Shown here: positions 7,492 through 17,805 of the stretch, piece after piece
Position numbering within the stretch: position 1 is the stretch's first letter
Layout: every line of letters starts with the position of its first letter
Assembly: GCA_028865235.1 (NCBI GenBank)
Contig: CP114561.1
Span: 4,112,001-4,176,000 of the forward strand
Reading direction: 5' to 3'
DNA: 64,000 nt
Origin: Candidatus Manganitrophus sp.
GTDB taxonomy: Bacteria; Nitrospirota; Nitrospiria; SBBL01; Manganitrophaceae
Translations under genes and position numbers: made by a program
The notes under the pieces: generated by a model
What the model saw: the letters and a program-made list of their open reading frames with translations, nothing else
What the model was told of the DNA's origin: nothing
Database searches by the model: none

Positions 7492-8802
7492 CTGATGACT
7501 TTCCGCAGCGCCTGAAGGCTTTCCTGGAAATCGACCTTTTCATTGATTCGTTGACGAAGATACGCTTGGATCCGATCCCATCGGGCCAGTGCCTGATCGA
7601 CTTTCGGATTGCTTCCCGGTTTATAGGCGCCGATGTTGATGAGATCTTCTACCTTTTTGTAATTCGCCATCAGATCGGAGAAACTCCGCGCCAGCTCCAG
7701 ATGATCCGGATTGATCAAATCGATCATCACGCGGCTGGTGCTGTTGAGAAGATCGATCGCCGGGTATTGGTTTTGCGCCGCCAGTTCGCGCGAGAGAACG
7801 ATGTGCCCGTCCAAAATCGAGCGGACGGCGTCGGGGATCGGATCGTTCAGGTCGTCTCCTTCGACCAGGACGGTGAAGAGACCGGTGATCGTTCCGGCGC
7901 CGGAACCGGTGCCGGCCCGTTCAAGAAATTTCGGGAGGAGGGCGAAAACGGAGGGGGTATACCCCTTTGTCGTCGGCGGCTCCCCGATGGCGAGACCGAT
8001 TTCCCGCTGCGCGTGGGCGAGGCGGGTGAGCGAATCCATCATCAGGAGGACCTGACCCCCCCGGTTTCGAAAATATTCGGCGATCGTCATTGAGAGGAAC
8101 GCCCCCCGGCGGCGGACGAGCGGGGGTTGGTCGGAGGTGGCGACCACGACGATCGAACGCCGAAGCCCCTCTTCTCCAAGGTCTTTCTCGATGAACTCTT
8201 TGACCTCCCGGCTGCGCTCGCCGATCAATGCAATGACGTTCACGTCGGCAGCGGTGAATCGGGCGATCATTCCCATCAGGACACTCTTCCCGACGCCGCT
8301 GCCGGCGAAGATCCCCATCCGCTGCCCGCTCCCGCAGGTAAGCAGTCCGTTGATGGCTCGGATTCCGAGGTCCAGCGGGCGGGTAATCCGTTGCCGTTCG
8401 AGGGGGGTTGGGCGGGGAGAGGTAAAGCGGGTGCGTTTCGGTCTCCTTTAAAGGACCCTTTCCGTCGATCGGGTTTCCGAGACCATCGATGACCCTTCCC
8501 AACAGACTTTCCCCGACCGCCGCGGTCGCTTGATGCCCGCGGCTGACGATGGAGCTTCCCGGACCGATCCCGGCGAGCTCTCCGAGGGGCATCAATAAAA
8601 CCTTGTTCTCGCGAAAGCCGACCACCTCCGCCAGGAGACGTGTTCCGATCCCGAGGGAGGAGATCTCGCACACTTCGCCGATGGCGGAGATCGAGGCATG
8701 TCCTTCGAGAACCAGACCGATCGCCTGAGAAACCCGTCCATAGGGAGGGGCCGGATCGATTCCTTCGAGTTGGTCGAGGTATTTTGCCGTCGCCGGTTTC
8801 AT
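7485..8802 (-). CDS. fliI: Flagellum-specific ATP synthase FliI (frameshifted at C6 run)
   Basis: This is the export ATPase, an F1-beta relative of about 439 residues. The N-terminal frame carries VEGHASISAIGEVCEI, GLGTRLLAEVVGF-type and GRVIDGLGNPIDG motifs. The C-terminal frame has the Walker A GSGVGKS, Walker B VLLMMDSLTRLAHAQREI and the switch GEPPTTKGYTPSVF. The two halves meet at six G on the plus strand (8402-8407), where a single base restores PLERQRITRPLDLG. FliI drives unfolding and release of substrates at the cytoplasmic gate with FliH and FliJ. It overlaps fliH by four bases. Confidence 0.92.
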
Positions 8803-9446
8803 TTCGAGTGGTCTGTTTTTAGAAGTTCTTCTTCAATCACCGAGAGTTGGCTGTCGATCCTCAGATCGACGATCTGATCGTTGCTCTCCACGAGACACTC
8901 TCCCTGGAGAAGGCTTGCATCGGGCTCCAGCCGGAACCACTGCACGTTTCCGATCAATTCTACCACTTTATTCCGCTCCTTCCGGAGGCGTTCCAGATCG
9001 TGCGGATGGAGACGGATTACCAGAGATTCGATCTGGCCCATCTTTTGGAGAACGGCGCGGATCACCCTGAGAAGATGCTCCGGATTGTGGCTGAATTCCT
9101 GCCGGAGGATGCGCCGGGCGACGGCGACGGCGATCTGGAGGATCTCCTTTTCGGCATTCTCCAAAAGCGCCGGCTTGACCTTCTGGAGCGCTTCGATCAA
9201 TCGCGCGACGAGTTGATGCGAAGCCTCGATCTGTTTGAGACCCAATTCCCTTCCGGCCCGCTCCCCCGATGCGAATCCGCGCTCGTAAGCGTCGCGTTCG
9301 ATCGCCGAGAGTCTTCCCCCGATTTGGTCGGGGAGGGAGGATGAAGGGTGCGACGGCGCAGGGGAGACCTCCCGCAACGTATAGGCCGACACTCCCTTTT
9401 CATTCGTCTCTCCGGAACGGACCACTTTAGACAAGTGCGTCTCCAT
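8799..9446 (-). CDS. fliH: Flagellar assembly protein FliH
   Basis: The 215-residue protein has a charged N-terminus, an Ala/Gly-rich helix (ERGFASGERAGRELG) with the small-x3-small spacing typical of FliH. A conserved C-terminal domain follows (EILQIAVAVARRILRQEF, LLRVIRAVLQKM, VIRLHPHDLERL, DASLLQGECLVESND, IVDLRIDSQL). FliH binds FliI as a peripheral-stalk analogue and tethers it to the C-ring. The gene starts inside the 3' end of fliG (20-base overlap) and overlaps fliI by four. Confidence 0.88.
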   Translation of the reverse strand: METHLSKVVRSGETNEKGVSAYTLREVSPAPSHPSSSLPDQIGGRLSAIERDAYERGFASGERAGRELGLKQIEASHQLVARLIEALQKVKPALLENAEKEILQIAVAVARRILRQEFSHNPEHLLRVIRAVLQKMGQIESLVIRLHPHDLERLRKERNKVVELIGNVQWFRLEPDASLLQGECLVESNDQIVDLRIDSQLSVIEEELLKTDHSK

Positions 9447-10427
9447 CTCCCTTTCCTCCGAGTGCGATTTTCCCTTCGTCGATCAACCGCCGGACAATCT
9501 TGAGGATCGCCTGCTGCGTCTTTTCCACTTCGCTGACCTTGACCGGTCCGCGGACTTCCATATCTTCGGTGAGGAGCGACACCGCCCGCTCGGACATGTT
9601 CCGGAAGATCTTCTGCTTGACCTCTTCTTTGACCGCCTTCAATGCAACGGCGAGAGAATCCTTGTTGACCTCTTTGAGCATCTCTTGGATGCCCCGGTCG
9701 TCGAGCTGAATCAGGTCGTCGAAAGTAAACATCAACTGGTTGATTTTTTCGGCCAGCTCCGGGTTGTTTTGGGAGATCGAGGCCAAAATCGCTTGCTCGG
9801 TGGCTTGATCGACCTGATTCAAGAGATCGGCGACCAGCTTCACCCCCGAGATTTTTTTCCGGGAGGGGCGCTGACCAGTTTCAATTCCCCCTGAAGGGCT
9901 TCCGTAATTTCCTTCATGATTCCTTGCGGGATCTCTTCCAGCGTCGCCATCCGAAGGACGATGTCGGCGCGAAGCGCTTCCGGGAATTGGCTGAGGATTT
10001 GGCTTCCTTGGGTGGAATCGAGGTGGGTGAGGATGAGGGCGACCGTCTGCGGGTGCTCGGCGAGAAGGAGGTCGGCCAATGCCTTCGGCTCGGTCCACTT
10101 CAATTCCTCCAGTCCGGCCTCTTCGGCGGCGGGGAAGCCTTCCATCACCTTTGCCGCCTTTTCTTGGCCCAGCGCCCGCGTCAAGACCCGTTGCAGATAA
10201 TCTCTTCCCCCCAGTTTCGGGCCGCCCCCCGCGCCCGCCTGTTCTGCAAATTCGCCCAAGACCGAATCGACCTCCTCCTGGGAGATGTCGGAGAGTTTCG
10301 CAATGGTCCCGCTGATCTTCCGGATCTCTTTCGGATCGAGATGCTTCAAGACCTCCGAGGCAAGGTCCTCCCCCAGGGTCATCAGGAGAATCGCGGTTTT
10401 ATCGGCGCCGGTCAACTTCCGCATCAT
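9427..10427 (-). CDS. fliG: Flagellar motor switch protein FliG (frameshifted)
   Basis: The N-terminal frame (10427-9840) has the FliG start KLTGADKTAILLMTLGEDLASEVLKHL, and the middle-domain EHPQTVALILTHLD motif. The C-terminal frame supplies LLNQVDQATEQAILASI, FTFDDLIQLDDRGIQEML and RVSEVE-like torque-helix sequence (charged residues contacting MotA). The frames meet near a run of seven T on the plus strand (9852-9858). The joined protein is about 333 residues, normal for FliG. It couples FliF to FliM/FliN and is the torque-receiving rotor subunit. The start lies 43 bases after fliF. Confidence 0.92.
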
Positions 10428-10469
10428 TTCCTCATCCGACGCTGTTCAAAGAAGAGGCCGGCCATCGCG

Positions 10470-12045
10470 TTATTTCTCTTTGAGCCATTGCTTGACCACT
10501 TTCGTTGCAGCCTGAGGATTTTGTCTCGCCATCTGAACCATCTGCTCCGCCCCGGGCGCGCCCGGCTTGTAGTTCTCCGAAGGGAGCGACATCTGTCCCC
10601 GGACGGGAGGGTAAGCGACCGGCGTCGGCGACGGTGTGAGGAGCGCCTTGAGGACCGGGCGAACCACAAAAACAAAGCCGATCAACCCGACGACCACGCC
10701 GATCCCGTAGCGGACGAAGGGAAGCCACTGGGCGAACGCGTTTCCGGCCGGCTCCTCGACGGCGGTTTCTTCATCCAAGAGGGCGTTGGATTCAAAGGCA
10801 CATTGACCACCTCGACCTGATCCTGCCGCTCCGCGGAGAAGCCCATCGCTTTTTTGACCAGCTCCTCCAGCTTGGCCATCTCTTCGGCGTTCCGGGGGAG
10901 ATACTTCCGGGGGGTGTCTCCCTCGGCGGCTTCATAGGTGCCGTCGACCAATGCCGCGACCGAGAGCTTTTTGATCGTCCCGAACGGCTCGATGATCCGG
11001 CTGACCGTTTTGCTGATTTCGTAGTTGATCACTTCATTCTTCTTTTGCGAGTTATTGGTGCTGGTGGCCCCGGCCGGGGACCCGCCTGCGTCCCGGGAGG
11101 AACGTTGGACAAAACACCGGGGACGCCGGACGAACCGGCGGAGGCGGAGCTCCCGCTCAACTGTTCCTGCGCGCGCTGTTCGCTTCGCACCACCTGTGTA
11201 TCGGGGTCGAATTTTTCTTCAGTGTGTTCGACCTGGCGAAGGTCCAGAAGACTGGTCACCCGCACCACCGCTTTCCCGGTCCCGACGACCGTCTCAAGCA
11301 TGCTCTGGATTTTCCCTTCGATTTCCTTTTCCAGATGCTTCTGGTAATCGAGCTGAGCGGAGGTCATCTGGACGGGGGACGATTCGTCGCCCGGTCTCGA
11401 GAGGATCTGGCCGTGACTGTCGACCACCGTGACGGTCTGAGGGCTCAATCCCTCCACACTGCTCGAAACGAGGTGGATGATCCCCTGAACCTGCCCTTCG
11501 GAAAGCCGTTTTCCGGCGCGAAGGGTGACGACGACCGAGGCGCGCGACGGCTCTTTCCGTTCGGAGAAGAGGGTTCGTTCCGGAACGACGAGATGAACCC
11601 GCGCTTTGCTCACCTCGGCGAGCTGGCCGATGGTTCGGCTCAGTTCTCCCTGAAGCGCCCTGCGGTAGTTCAGCTTTTGAACGAATTCGGTTGTCCCGAA
11701 GCTGTTCCGGTCGAAGATCTCAAACCCGACCCCTCCTCCCTGCGGAAGTCCCTGGCCCGCCATTTGAAGACGAAGCTCATGGACCCGCTCCGCCGGAACC
11801 GACACAGCGGTGCTGTCGGCCGAAAGCTCATAGGGGATGCGCCCTTCCTTCAGCTTGGCCACCACGGAAGCGGCGTCCTCCGAAGAGAGGTTGGTATAGA
11901 GGATTTGAAACTCCGGTTTTTGCACCCAAAGCCAGAGGACGACCCCGCCTGCAACCGTCGCCGCCAGAATCAGCAGGAGGGCGATCTTTCTGGCCAGCGG
12001 GGTGGTGGTCATCTGTTCGTTGAACTGCTGAAACATATCCGCCAT
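10470..12045 (-). CDS. fliF: Flagellar MS-ring protein FliF (two frameshifts)
   Basis: Three frames together give about 525 residues. The N-terminal part has TM1 (IALLLILAATVAGGVVLWLW), then LYTNLSSEDAASVVAKL, GVGFEIFDRNSFGTTEFVQKLNY and KARVHLVVPE. The middle part has NYEISKTVSRI and the conserved LSVAALVDGTY. The C-terminal part has TM2 (YGIGVVVGLIGFVFVVRPVL) and the FliG-binding tail ending VVKQWLKEK. Breaks are near 11068-11079 (C4/G4 runs) and near 10791-10800. FliF forms the membrane ring on which the C-ring and export gate are built. Confidence 0.92.
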
Positions 12046-12055
12046 GGTTTACCTC

Positions 12056-12346
12056 TTAGATTTGCATTCGGGAGATTTCTTCATAGGCCGAGACGATCTT
12101 GTTCCGGACCTGCATCATCAATTCAAATGAGAGGCTTGCCTTTTCGATGGCGATCATCGTCTGATGAAGGTCTTGCTGCTTGCCGGTCGTCAGATCGGTG
12201 ATCGCCTGATCGGCTTGCAGCTGGGCATCATTCACCTGGCGAATCGACTCCTTCAGCGTGTCTAGGAATGAAGCGTCGGTTTTTTCAGAACCCCCCGCTG
12301 CAGGCGTCGGATGAATTTGATTGGGTCCGATCGGTTGTATCGCCAT
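12056..12346 (-). CDS. fliE: Flagellar hook-basal body protein FliE
   Basis: This intact 96-residue protein has the FliE signature: SFLDTLKESIRQVNDAQLQADQAI, the amphipathic middle and the C-terminal FELMMQVRNKIVSAYEEISRMQI. FliE joins the MS ring to the proximal rod. It lies between flgC and fliF, the standard order flgB-flgC-fliE-fliF. Confidence 0.95.
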   Translation of the reverse strand: MAIQPIGPNQIHPTPAAGGSEKTDASFLDTLKESIRQVNDAQLQADQAITDLTTGKQQDLHQTMIAIEKASLSFELMMQVRNKIVSAYEEISRMQI

Positions 12347-12359
12347 TGTTTTCTCCTTG

Positions 12360-12795
12360 CTATCTTCCGATTTCCAATGCTTTCATCGCCATGCTTTTTG
12401 TCGCGTTCAGCGCGGTGACGTTTGCCTCGTAAGAGCGGAGGGCCGAGATCATGTTGACCATCTCCTCCATCGCATTGATATTCGGATAGAGGACGAAGCC
12501 GTCCGGGTCGGCGTCGGGATGTTGCGGTTCGTAAACCCGCTTAAAGGGGCGGTCATCTTGGATCACCTGCGTGACCGACACCCCCGGTTGGCTTCCTTCC
12601 AGATTCGATCGAAGGGCCTCTTCAAAGAGCTTCCGGCTGGCGCGGCGGAGAAGACGACATCTTTTCTTCGATAGGGTCCCCCTCCGCTGTTTTTGTCGAT
12701 TCCACATTCGCGAGATTGCTGGAAATGACGTTTAATCTCGCCCGTTGTGCATCGAGGGCCGAAGCCGAAATGGCGAATGCCTGTTCAATGTCCAT
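12360..12795 (-). CDS. flgC: Flagellar proximal rod protein FlgC (two frameshifts)
   Basis: The N-terminal frame from ATG 12795 carries AFAISASALDAQRARLNVISSNLANV, the rod-protein N-terminal motif. The middle (YRRKDVVFSAAP) is in a second frame, and the C-terminal SLRSYEANVTALNATKSMAMKALEIGR is in a third. Breaks fall at five C on the plus strand (12678-12682) and near 12621-12630. Joined length is about 144 residues, normal for FlgC. A long ORF starting at 12707 is an artefact of the frameshifts and misses the true N-terminus. It follows flgB with a 3-base gap. Confidence 0.9.
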
Positions 12796-12798
12796 CGA

Positions 12799-13203
12799 TT
12801 ATCTCCCTTCTCTGATTGCGTTTCGAATGCCTCTGAATTTTCCGTTTAATATCTGCGTCGTTGCCGTATAGAAGAGGGTATTTTCGGCGAGTTTGGCCAT
12901 CTCCTGCTCCCCGTTGACAGTGTTCCCGTCGAGCCGCTGAGAAGCGCCGGGGGAGACGGCCGCATGAGAAGAAGCCGACACGCTTCCGCCTGAAGAAAGA
13001 TGCGCCGCGTCGGTTCGATCGAGCGACAGCGGAAGCGATCCCGAGGCGGAACCAAGCGCCTCTTTAAAATTTACCTCCATTGCTTTGTAGCCGGGGGTGT
13101 CCTGATTTGCGATATTGGCCGTGATCACCCGATGCCGTTCACTCCGTAGATCGAGGGCCTGCCCCAGCAGGCCGATGGTTTTGCTAAACAAGCTCGAGAT
13201 CAT
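12799..13203 (-). CDS. flgB: Flagellar proximal rod protein FlgB
   Basis: The 134-residue product has the FlgB N-terminal pattern (LLGQALDLRSERHRVITANIANQDTPGYKA), a variable Ser/Gly-rich middle, and the C-terminal coil NTVNGEQEMAKLAENTLFYTATTQIL. It forms the first layer of the rod. Its ATG overlaps the stop of the upstream regulator gene by four bases, so rod-gene translation is coupled to the regulator. Confidence 0.95.
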   Translation of the reverse strand: MISSLFSKTIGLLGQALDLRSERHRVITANIANQDTPGYKAMEVNFKEALGSASGSLPLSLDRTDAAHLSSGGSVSASSHAAVSPGASQRLDGNTVNGEQEMAKLAENTLFYTATTQILNGKFRGIRNAIREGR

Positions 13204-14607
13204 AAGGTGCCTCCTTCATCCGCGCGCCCAGGGGCGGCGGTCTGTCGCGGGTCTGTTGATCCGGCGGTCCGGTACTCTCTTAGTTTGTTCCGAAGGGTTC
13301 GAATGCTGATCCCCAGGAGCCGGGCGGCATGGGTCCGGTTGCCTCCGACCCGTTCGAGCGTCTCCAAAATCAGCTCCCGCTCGGCTTCCCAAACAGTGGT
13401 CGATCGCGTGGGCGGGGGGGCTGCCTTTGCCTCAGAAGAGGCTTCGAAGAGGAGATGATCGGGGGTGATGACCCCCCGGTCGCAGAGGAGGACCGCCCGC
13501 TCGATGACATTCGCGAATTCACGGATATTTCCACGCCATTCCCGGCCCATTAAGTGAGAGAGCGCCTCCGGCGAGACAGAGAGGACCGACTTTTGATTTT
13601 TGGCCGATCCCTTTTTGATGAAGTGATCGGCGAGCAGGGGAATATCAACCACCCGATGGCGGAGGGGAGGGAGGCGCAACGGAAAGACATTGAGGCGATA
13701 GTAGAGGTCTTCGCGGAAACGTCCGGCGTTGACCTCTTCCCACAACGGACGATTGGTTGTGGCGATGACCCGGATGTCGAGCGAGATCGGCCCCTTCCCC
13801 CGAGAAGATCGACTTCGCGCTCTTGCAGAACACGGAGCAGCTTGGCCTGGAGCGACAGGTGCATTTCGCTCACTTCATCGAGAAGGAGGGTTCCGGTGTG
13901 AGCGAGCTCGAACCGGCCCGGCTTTCTTGCAGCGGCCCCGGTGAAGGCCCCCTTTTCGTAGCCGAAGAGCTCGCTTTCCAGCAACGCCTCCGGCACCGCG
14001 GCGCAGTTGATCGCGATAAAGGGGCGATGGGCGCGCGGGCTCTGCTCGTGAATAAAGCGGGCCAGGAGCTCTTTCCCCGTTCCGCTTTCCCCTTCGATGA
14101 GGATCGAGGTTTGGCTTGCGGCGACCACTTCGGCCGTTTTGAGCAGGCGCAACATCCCCGGGTCCTGAGTCAGTAAAGCCCGTCCGGCGGGAGCCGTCGG
14201 GTGAGGGGCGGTTTGGCGGCGGGGAACTCCTGCGAGCAGAGCGCCCTCTGAACCACCGTCTCCAGCGCTTCTTGGGAAAAGGGCTTCACAAGATAGTCGA
14301 ACGCCCCCGACTTCATCGCCTCGACGGCGGCTTGAATCGTTCCAAATGCCGACATGATGATGATGGGGAGGGAGGGCATCAGCTTCTTGGCTTCCTGAAA
14401 AAGGTCCATTCCGCTCATCCCGGGCATTCGGATATCGGTCATCATCAAACCGATCGCCTGTTCCCGGCAGTGACGCAATGCCTCTTCTCCGCTCGAAGCA
14501 ATCACCACCGGATGTCCCGACTGCCGAAGGCTCTCCGAGAGGGCTAGTCTCATGGCGGGGTCGTCATCGACAACCAGGATCGGTCTGGAAGGGGAGGGAT
14601 ACATCAT
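13200..14607 (-). CDS. Sigma-54-dependent response regulator, FlrC/FlgR type (two frameshifts)
   Basis: The three frames join into a 469-residue NtrC-type regulator. Its receiver domain has DDD at the acidic pocket, phospho-acceptor D58 in LMMTDIRMPGMSG and K in YLVKPF. The AAA+ domain has GESGTGKE, the sigma-54 contact loop GAFTGA, and LLLDEVSEM. The C-terminus carries a Fis-type HTH (GGNRTHAARLLGISIRTLRNKL). Breaks lie near 14175-14192 and at the C4/C5 runs 13791-13801. It sits directly after its kinase (ATGA overlap) and before flgB, like FlrBC/FleSR pairs that switch on sigma-54 flagellar promoters. Confidence 0.88.
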
Positions 14608-15527
14608 TCAATCGGCTCCGTCAGATCAAGTCGGGGCGGGAGGGTCAACGTAAATGTCGATCCTCGATTGATCTCGCTTTGCACTTGAATCGTTCCTCCC
14701 AAGGCGGCCACGGCGTGATGAACGATCGCCAGTCCGAGACCGGTTCCTTTCGACTTGGTGGTAAAAAAGGGATCGAAGATCTTGGGGAGAATTTCCGGCG
14801 GAATCCCGTCTCCCGTATCGCTGATCGTGATCTTCACCCCATCGTTCGGCATGACGGCGCTTCGATCGGAGCCGGACGGCTCATCCCTTTCCTGAGGAGC
14901 GACCGTGACGCGGAGTTCGCCTCCCTGCGGCATCGCTTCGACCGCGTTCAAGATCAGGTTCAGGAGGATCTGCCGCATGAGATCTTCATCGCACCGGACC
15001 GGATCGGAAAGGGTCTCGATCGATTCAATCCAGTCGATCCGATTTTGCCGGATCAGCGGAAGGGCAAAGAGCCGGGCCTCTTCGATCATTCTCCGCAGGT
15101 CGGTCTTGCGGAAGAAAGGGGCCGGTGTTCGGGTAAAGAGAAGAAGATTCGAGAGGGCATAATCCATCGCCCCGACGGCGGCGGAGATGTGATCGGCGTA
15201 TTGCCGCAAAGAGGGATCGGCCACCCTTTTCTTCAAAAGAGAGGAGAAGAGCTCGATGCTGCCGAGGGGGTTTCTCAACTCATGCGCCATCCGGGCCGAC
15301 ATTTCACCGACAGCGGCCAGGCGATGATTTCGCTCCGCCTGCTCCCGAAGCGCCTCCCTCTGTTGGAGGCTTTCCTCCAGCGCGCGATTCTTCGCCTCCA
15401 GCTCGGATTTGAGCTGCGCGACCTGTTCTTGAAGGAGGCGGTAGTATTTCTCCAGGTCGAGGGAGGTTTCATTAAAGCGGCTGAACGCTTCCCGAAGAAG
15501 CTCAGCCTTCTTTTCTTCGATTGCCAT
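14604..15527 (-). CDS. Cytoplasmic sensor histidine kinase, FlrB/FlgS type
   Basis: This 307-residue protein lacks membrane segments. It has an N-terminal coiled coil (about 1-65), an H-box MAHELRNPLGSIELFS with the phospho-accepting His, and N (NLILNAVEAM), G1 (DTGDGIPPE), F (DPFFTTK) and G2 (GTGLGLAIVHHAV) boxes. Soluble kinases of this form in flagellar loci sense assembly of the basal body/export gate rather than an external signal. It is followed by its regulator with a four-base overlap and preceded by the TPR gene, whose end it overlaps by 26 bases. Confidence 0.88.
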   Translation of the reverse strand: MAIEEKKAELLREAFSRFNETSLDLEKYYRLLQEQVAQLKSELEAKNRALEESLQQREALREQAERNHRLAAVGEMSARMAHELRNPLGSIELFSSLLKKRVADPSLRQYADHISAAVGAMDYALSNLLLFTRTPAPFFRKTDLRRMIEEARLFALPLIRQNRIDWIESIETLSDPVRCDEDLMRQILLNLILNAVEAMPQGGELRVTVAPQERDEPSGSDRSAVMPNDGVKITISDTGDGIPPEILPKIFDPFFTTKSKGTGLGLAIVHHAVAALGGTIQVQSEINRGSTFTLTLPPRLDLTEPIE

Positions 15528-17569
15528 CGATGGCGGACCTCAAGTTTAACGTGGCCATGGCCTCCGCGGCCATCTGGCGGACCAACGGATCTTTCGCGTT
15601 CCGGGCAAGCTGATCGAAAAGGGAGCGTCCGCGGGTTTTTTGGCCGAGGGCGGCGTGACTCTTCGCGATTTGCAGTTGAATCCAATCCCCCTGCGGGGTT
15701 TCAGATTTTTCTTTCAGCGCCGTTTGATACGCTTGAATCGCCTTTTGATATTCCCGCAGCCGGTAGTAGGCGTCCCCCAACAGGAATGAAAGCTCGGCCG
15801 CGTTCTCCGGGCGGTGATCGATCCACTTTAGGTAAATCGCGGCCTCTTTCCGATAATCACCCTTCTTCCGAAAGGCCTTGGCGAGAAGGAGGGAAACCTT
15901 CTCTTGGTCTGCATGTTTGGGATTTTTGAGAAGCCATTCGGTATAGATCTTAATCGCGCGAGGATGTTTTCCTTGATGATCGAGGGCCGCTCCAAGATCG
16001 ATGAGAAGAGCGGAAAGATGTCGGCTCTTCGGATAACGTTTGAGAAAGGTATTCATTTTATGCTCCGCTTGGGGGTAATCTCCATTTTCCAGCAAGCTTT
16101 TTCCGAGAAGGAAGAGGGCCTCCTCCGCGAATCGGCTCGATAGGCTTGCTGAAATCGGCGCATAGAGATCGATCGCTTGTGTATGAAGACCGAGACGGGC
16201 ATGGCTTTTCCCGACCTGAAGACCGGTCGGACCGGTCAGCATCGGCGGGGTGAAATTGGAGGAGAGGGCGTGAAAGAGGGCGACGATCTTCAGATGATCT
16301 TCTTCCTTTGCAAGTCGGCCGACCTCCTCGCCGATCGTTTTGCGATGGATGGCGACCAGACGGAGCCGGAACAAGGAGGAGGGGGAGAAGGGTGAGAAAA
16401 CGGCTTTGCAGTTCCAGTGCGACGGAGGGCGAGCCGTACATTCGAAATTGCTCAATCCCCTCCAGAAGCACCTCTTGAGCGAAACCATCGGGAGGCGCGG
16501 CCTGCAACACGGTTTTCACTTGGTTTTCAAGCAACTCCAATGCCCGGCGAATTTCTTCGCGATTCTCCTCCTGACAATGGGAAGGGCGTTTTTGTTCGGC
16601 GGCGGCGCACTCCTGCATCGCGAGCTGACCGATCGATGCCATTAATTTGTCGAGGCCGCTGTTTGGATCGGCGGCCGGCGCGGATTGTATTTGTGCGTAG
16701 ATGAAGCCTGCTTCGTCAAACCGTCCTTCCCGCCGCCAGGTGTCTCCCGTTCTTGCCAGGGCAATCGATGCGAGGGAATGGGTTGGAAAGGTGTTAAAGA
16801 GATTGGTGAAGAGATTTCGTGCTTGAACCATGTGGCCGGTGCGAAAAGCCGATTCGGCATGTTGGAACAAGACGATCGGTGAGACCGGTCTTTCCGAACT
16901 GCTCGATAGGGCGCCTCCGCGTTCATATTTCTGGTAGGCGGTTTTGAAGTCTGCTTGCTGATAAAGACTGTCGGCATGACCGAGCAGGACCGAGGCTTGA
17001 TCTTCTTGCGAGAGGGAACGGAAGTCGATCTGTTCGTATGCGTCGGCCGCTTCCTTCCATTTTTTCCACCCTCGGTAGGTTTCGGCGATTCCGATCCGGG
17101 CGAGCGGGGCGAAGCGGCTGTTCGGATGCCGAAGGAGGATCCTCTTGAAGCTCCCGATCGCTTCATAATAGAACCCCATTCTTTCATGGACTTGACCCAT
17201 TCTCCAGAAACTGCGGACGGCATTCTCCGAGTCAGGGTGCATCAGCTGCGCCTCTTTAAAGGCGGCCAGCGCATCATCGAGATGGTGAGCCCCTCCCGTT
17301 TCGGCCCATTTCAAATGGAGATCTCCACGGAGAAAAGAAGCCGTTTCGGAGAGAGGTCCTTCTGGGACCTGCTGCAAGAGGCGATCTGTTTCCGAAAGGG
17401 CGAGGGCAAATTGACCCTCTTGATATGCTTGCAAAATCATTTTAAAAGGATCGGCGCCTTCGGCCGAATGGTTTTCCGGGAAGAGGGGAAGGTCCCGGTC
17501 CTCCGCCCGGATGTCCGGCGCTAAAACGATCGAGTTCAACAGGAGTATGATGAAAACCACGCGTTTCAT
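15502..17569 (-). CDS. Exported TPR-repeat protein at the head of the flagellar operon (frameshifted)
   Basis: About 689 residues with a signal peptide (MKRVVFIILLLNSIVLAPDIRAE) and many TPR-like helical pairs throughout (for example FYYEAIGSFKRILLRHPNSRFA, SLLENGDYPQAEHKMNTFL and YRLREYQKAIQAYQTAL). The frame breaks at five G on the plus strand (16381-16385). The start ATG 17569 is supported because the sigma-54 promoter at 17613-17628 would start transcription near 17600, downstream of the alternative ATG at 17617. It is presumably periplasmic. Its role is unknown; position suggests a link to flagellar assembly or to the kinase that follows. Confidence 0.78.
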
Positions 17570-17612
17570 TGCAATCCAATAGTAATGAATGGTTTGACCC
17601 CAATCCGGTATA

Positions 17613-17628
17613 AGCAAGAAGGGTGCCG
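17613..17628 (-). promoter_or_regulatory. Sigma-54 (-24/-12) promoter for the TPR-kinase-regulator-flgBC-fliEFGHIJ operon
   Basis: The minus strand reads CGGCACCCTTCTTGCT, 15 of 16 positions matching TGGCACRNNNNTTGCW-type sites with the invariant GG and GC 12 bases apart. The transcription start would be about 30 bases before ATG 17569. Confidence 0.75.
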
Positions 17629-17805
17629 ATCCAGCCGGAGAATCTTGGGTCCGATCAAGCGATGGGTGAAGGGATGAAATGGTTTTAAAGGGGATGGAAA
17701 AGGTGAATGAAGGTGAATGAAAGAGTGGGAAAGAAAAGGGCCGTCAACGGGTTGACAGGAAGAGTCAAGAATATCGTCGAGAAGAAACGATTCGGCCCCC
17801 GCCGG

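Noticed and set aside
7551..8093. Plus-strand ORFs opposite fliI
   Set aside because: Antisense shadows of the ATPase.
17695..17735. Direct repeat AAGGTGAATGA twice as a further heptad array
   Set aside because: The spacing is 11 bases and there are only two copies; it does not keep the 7-base phase.
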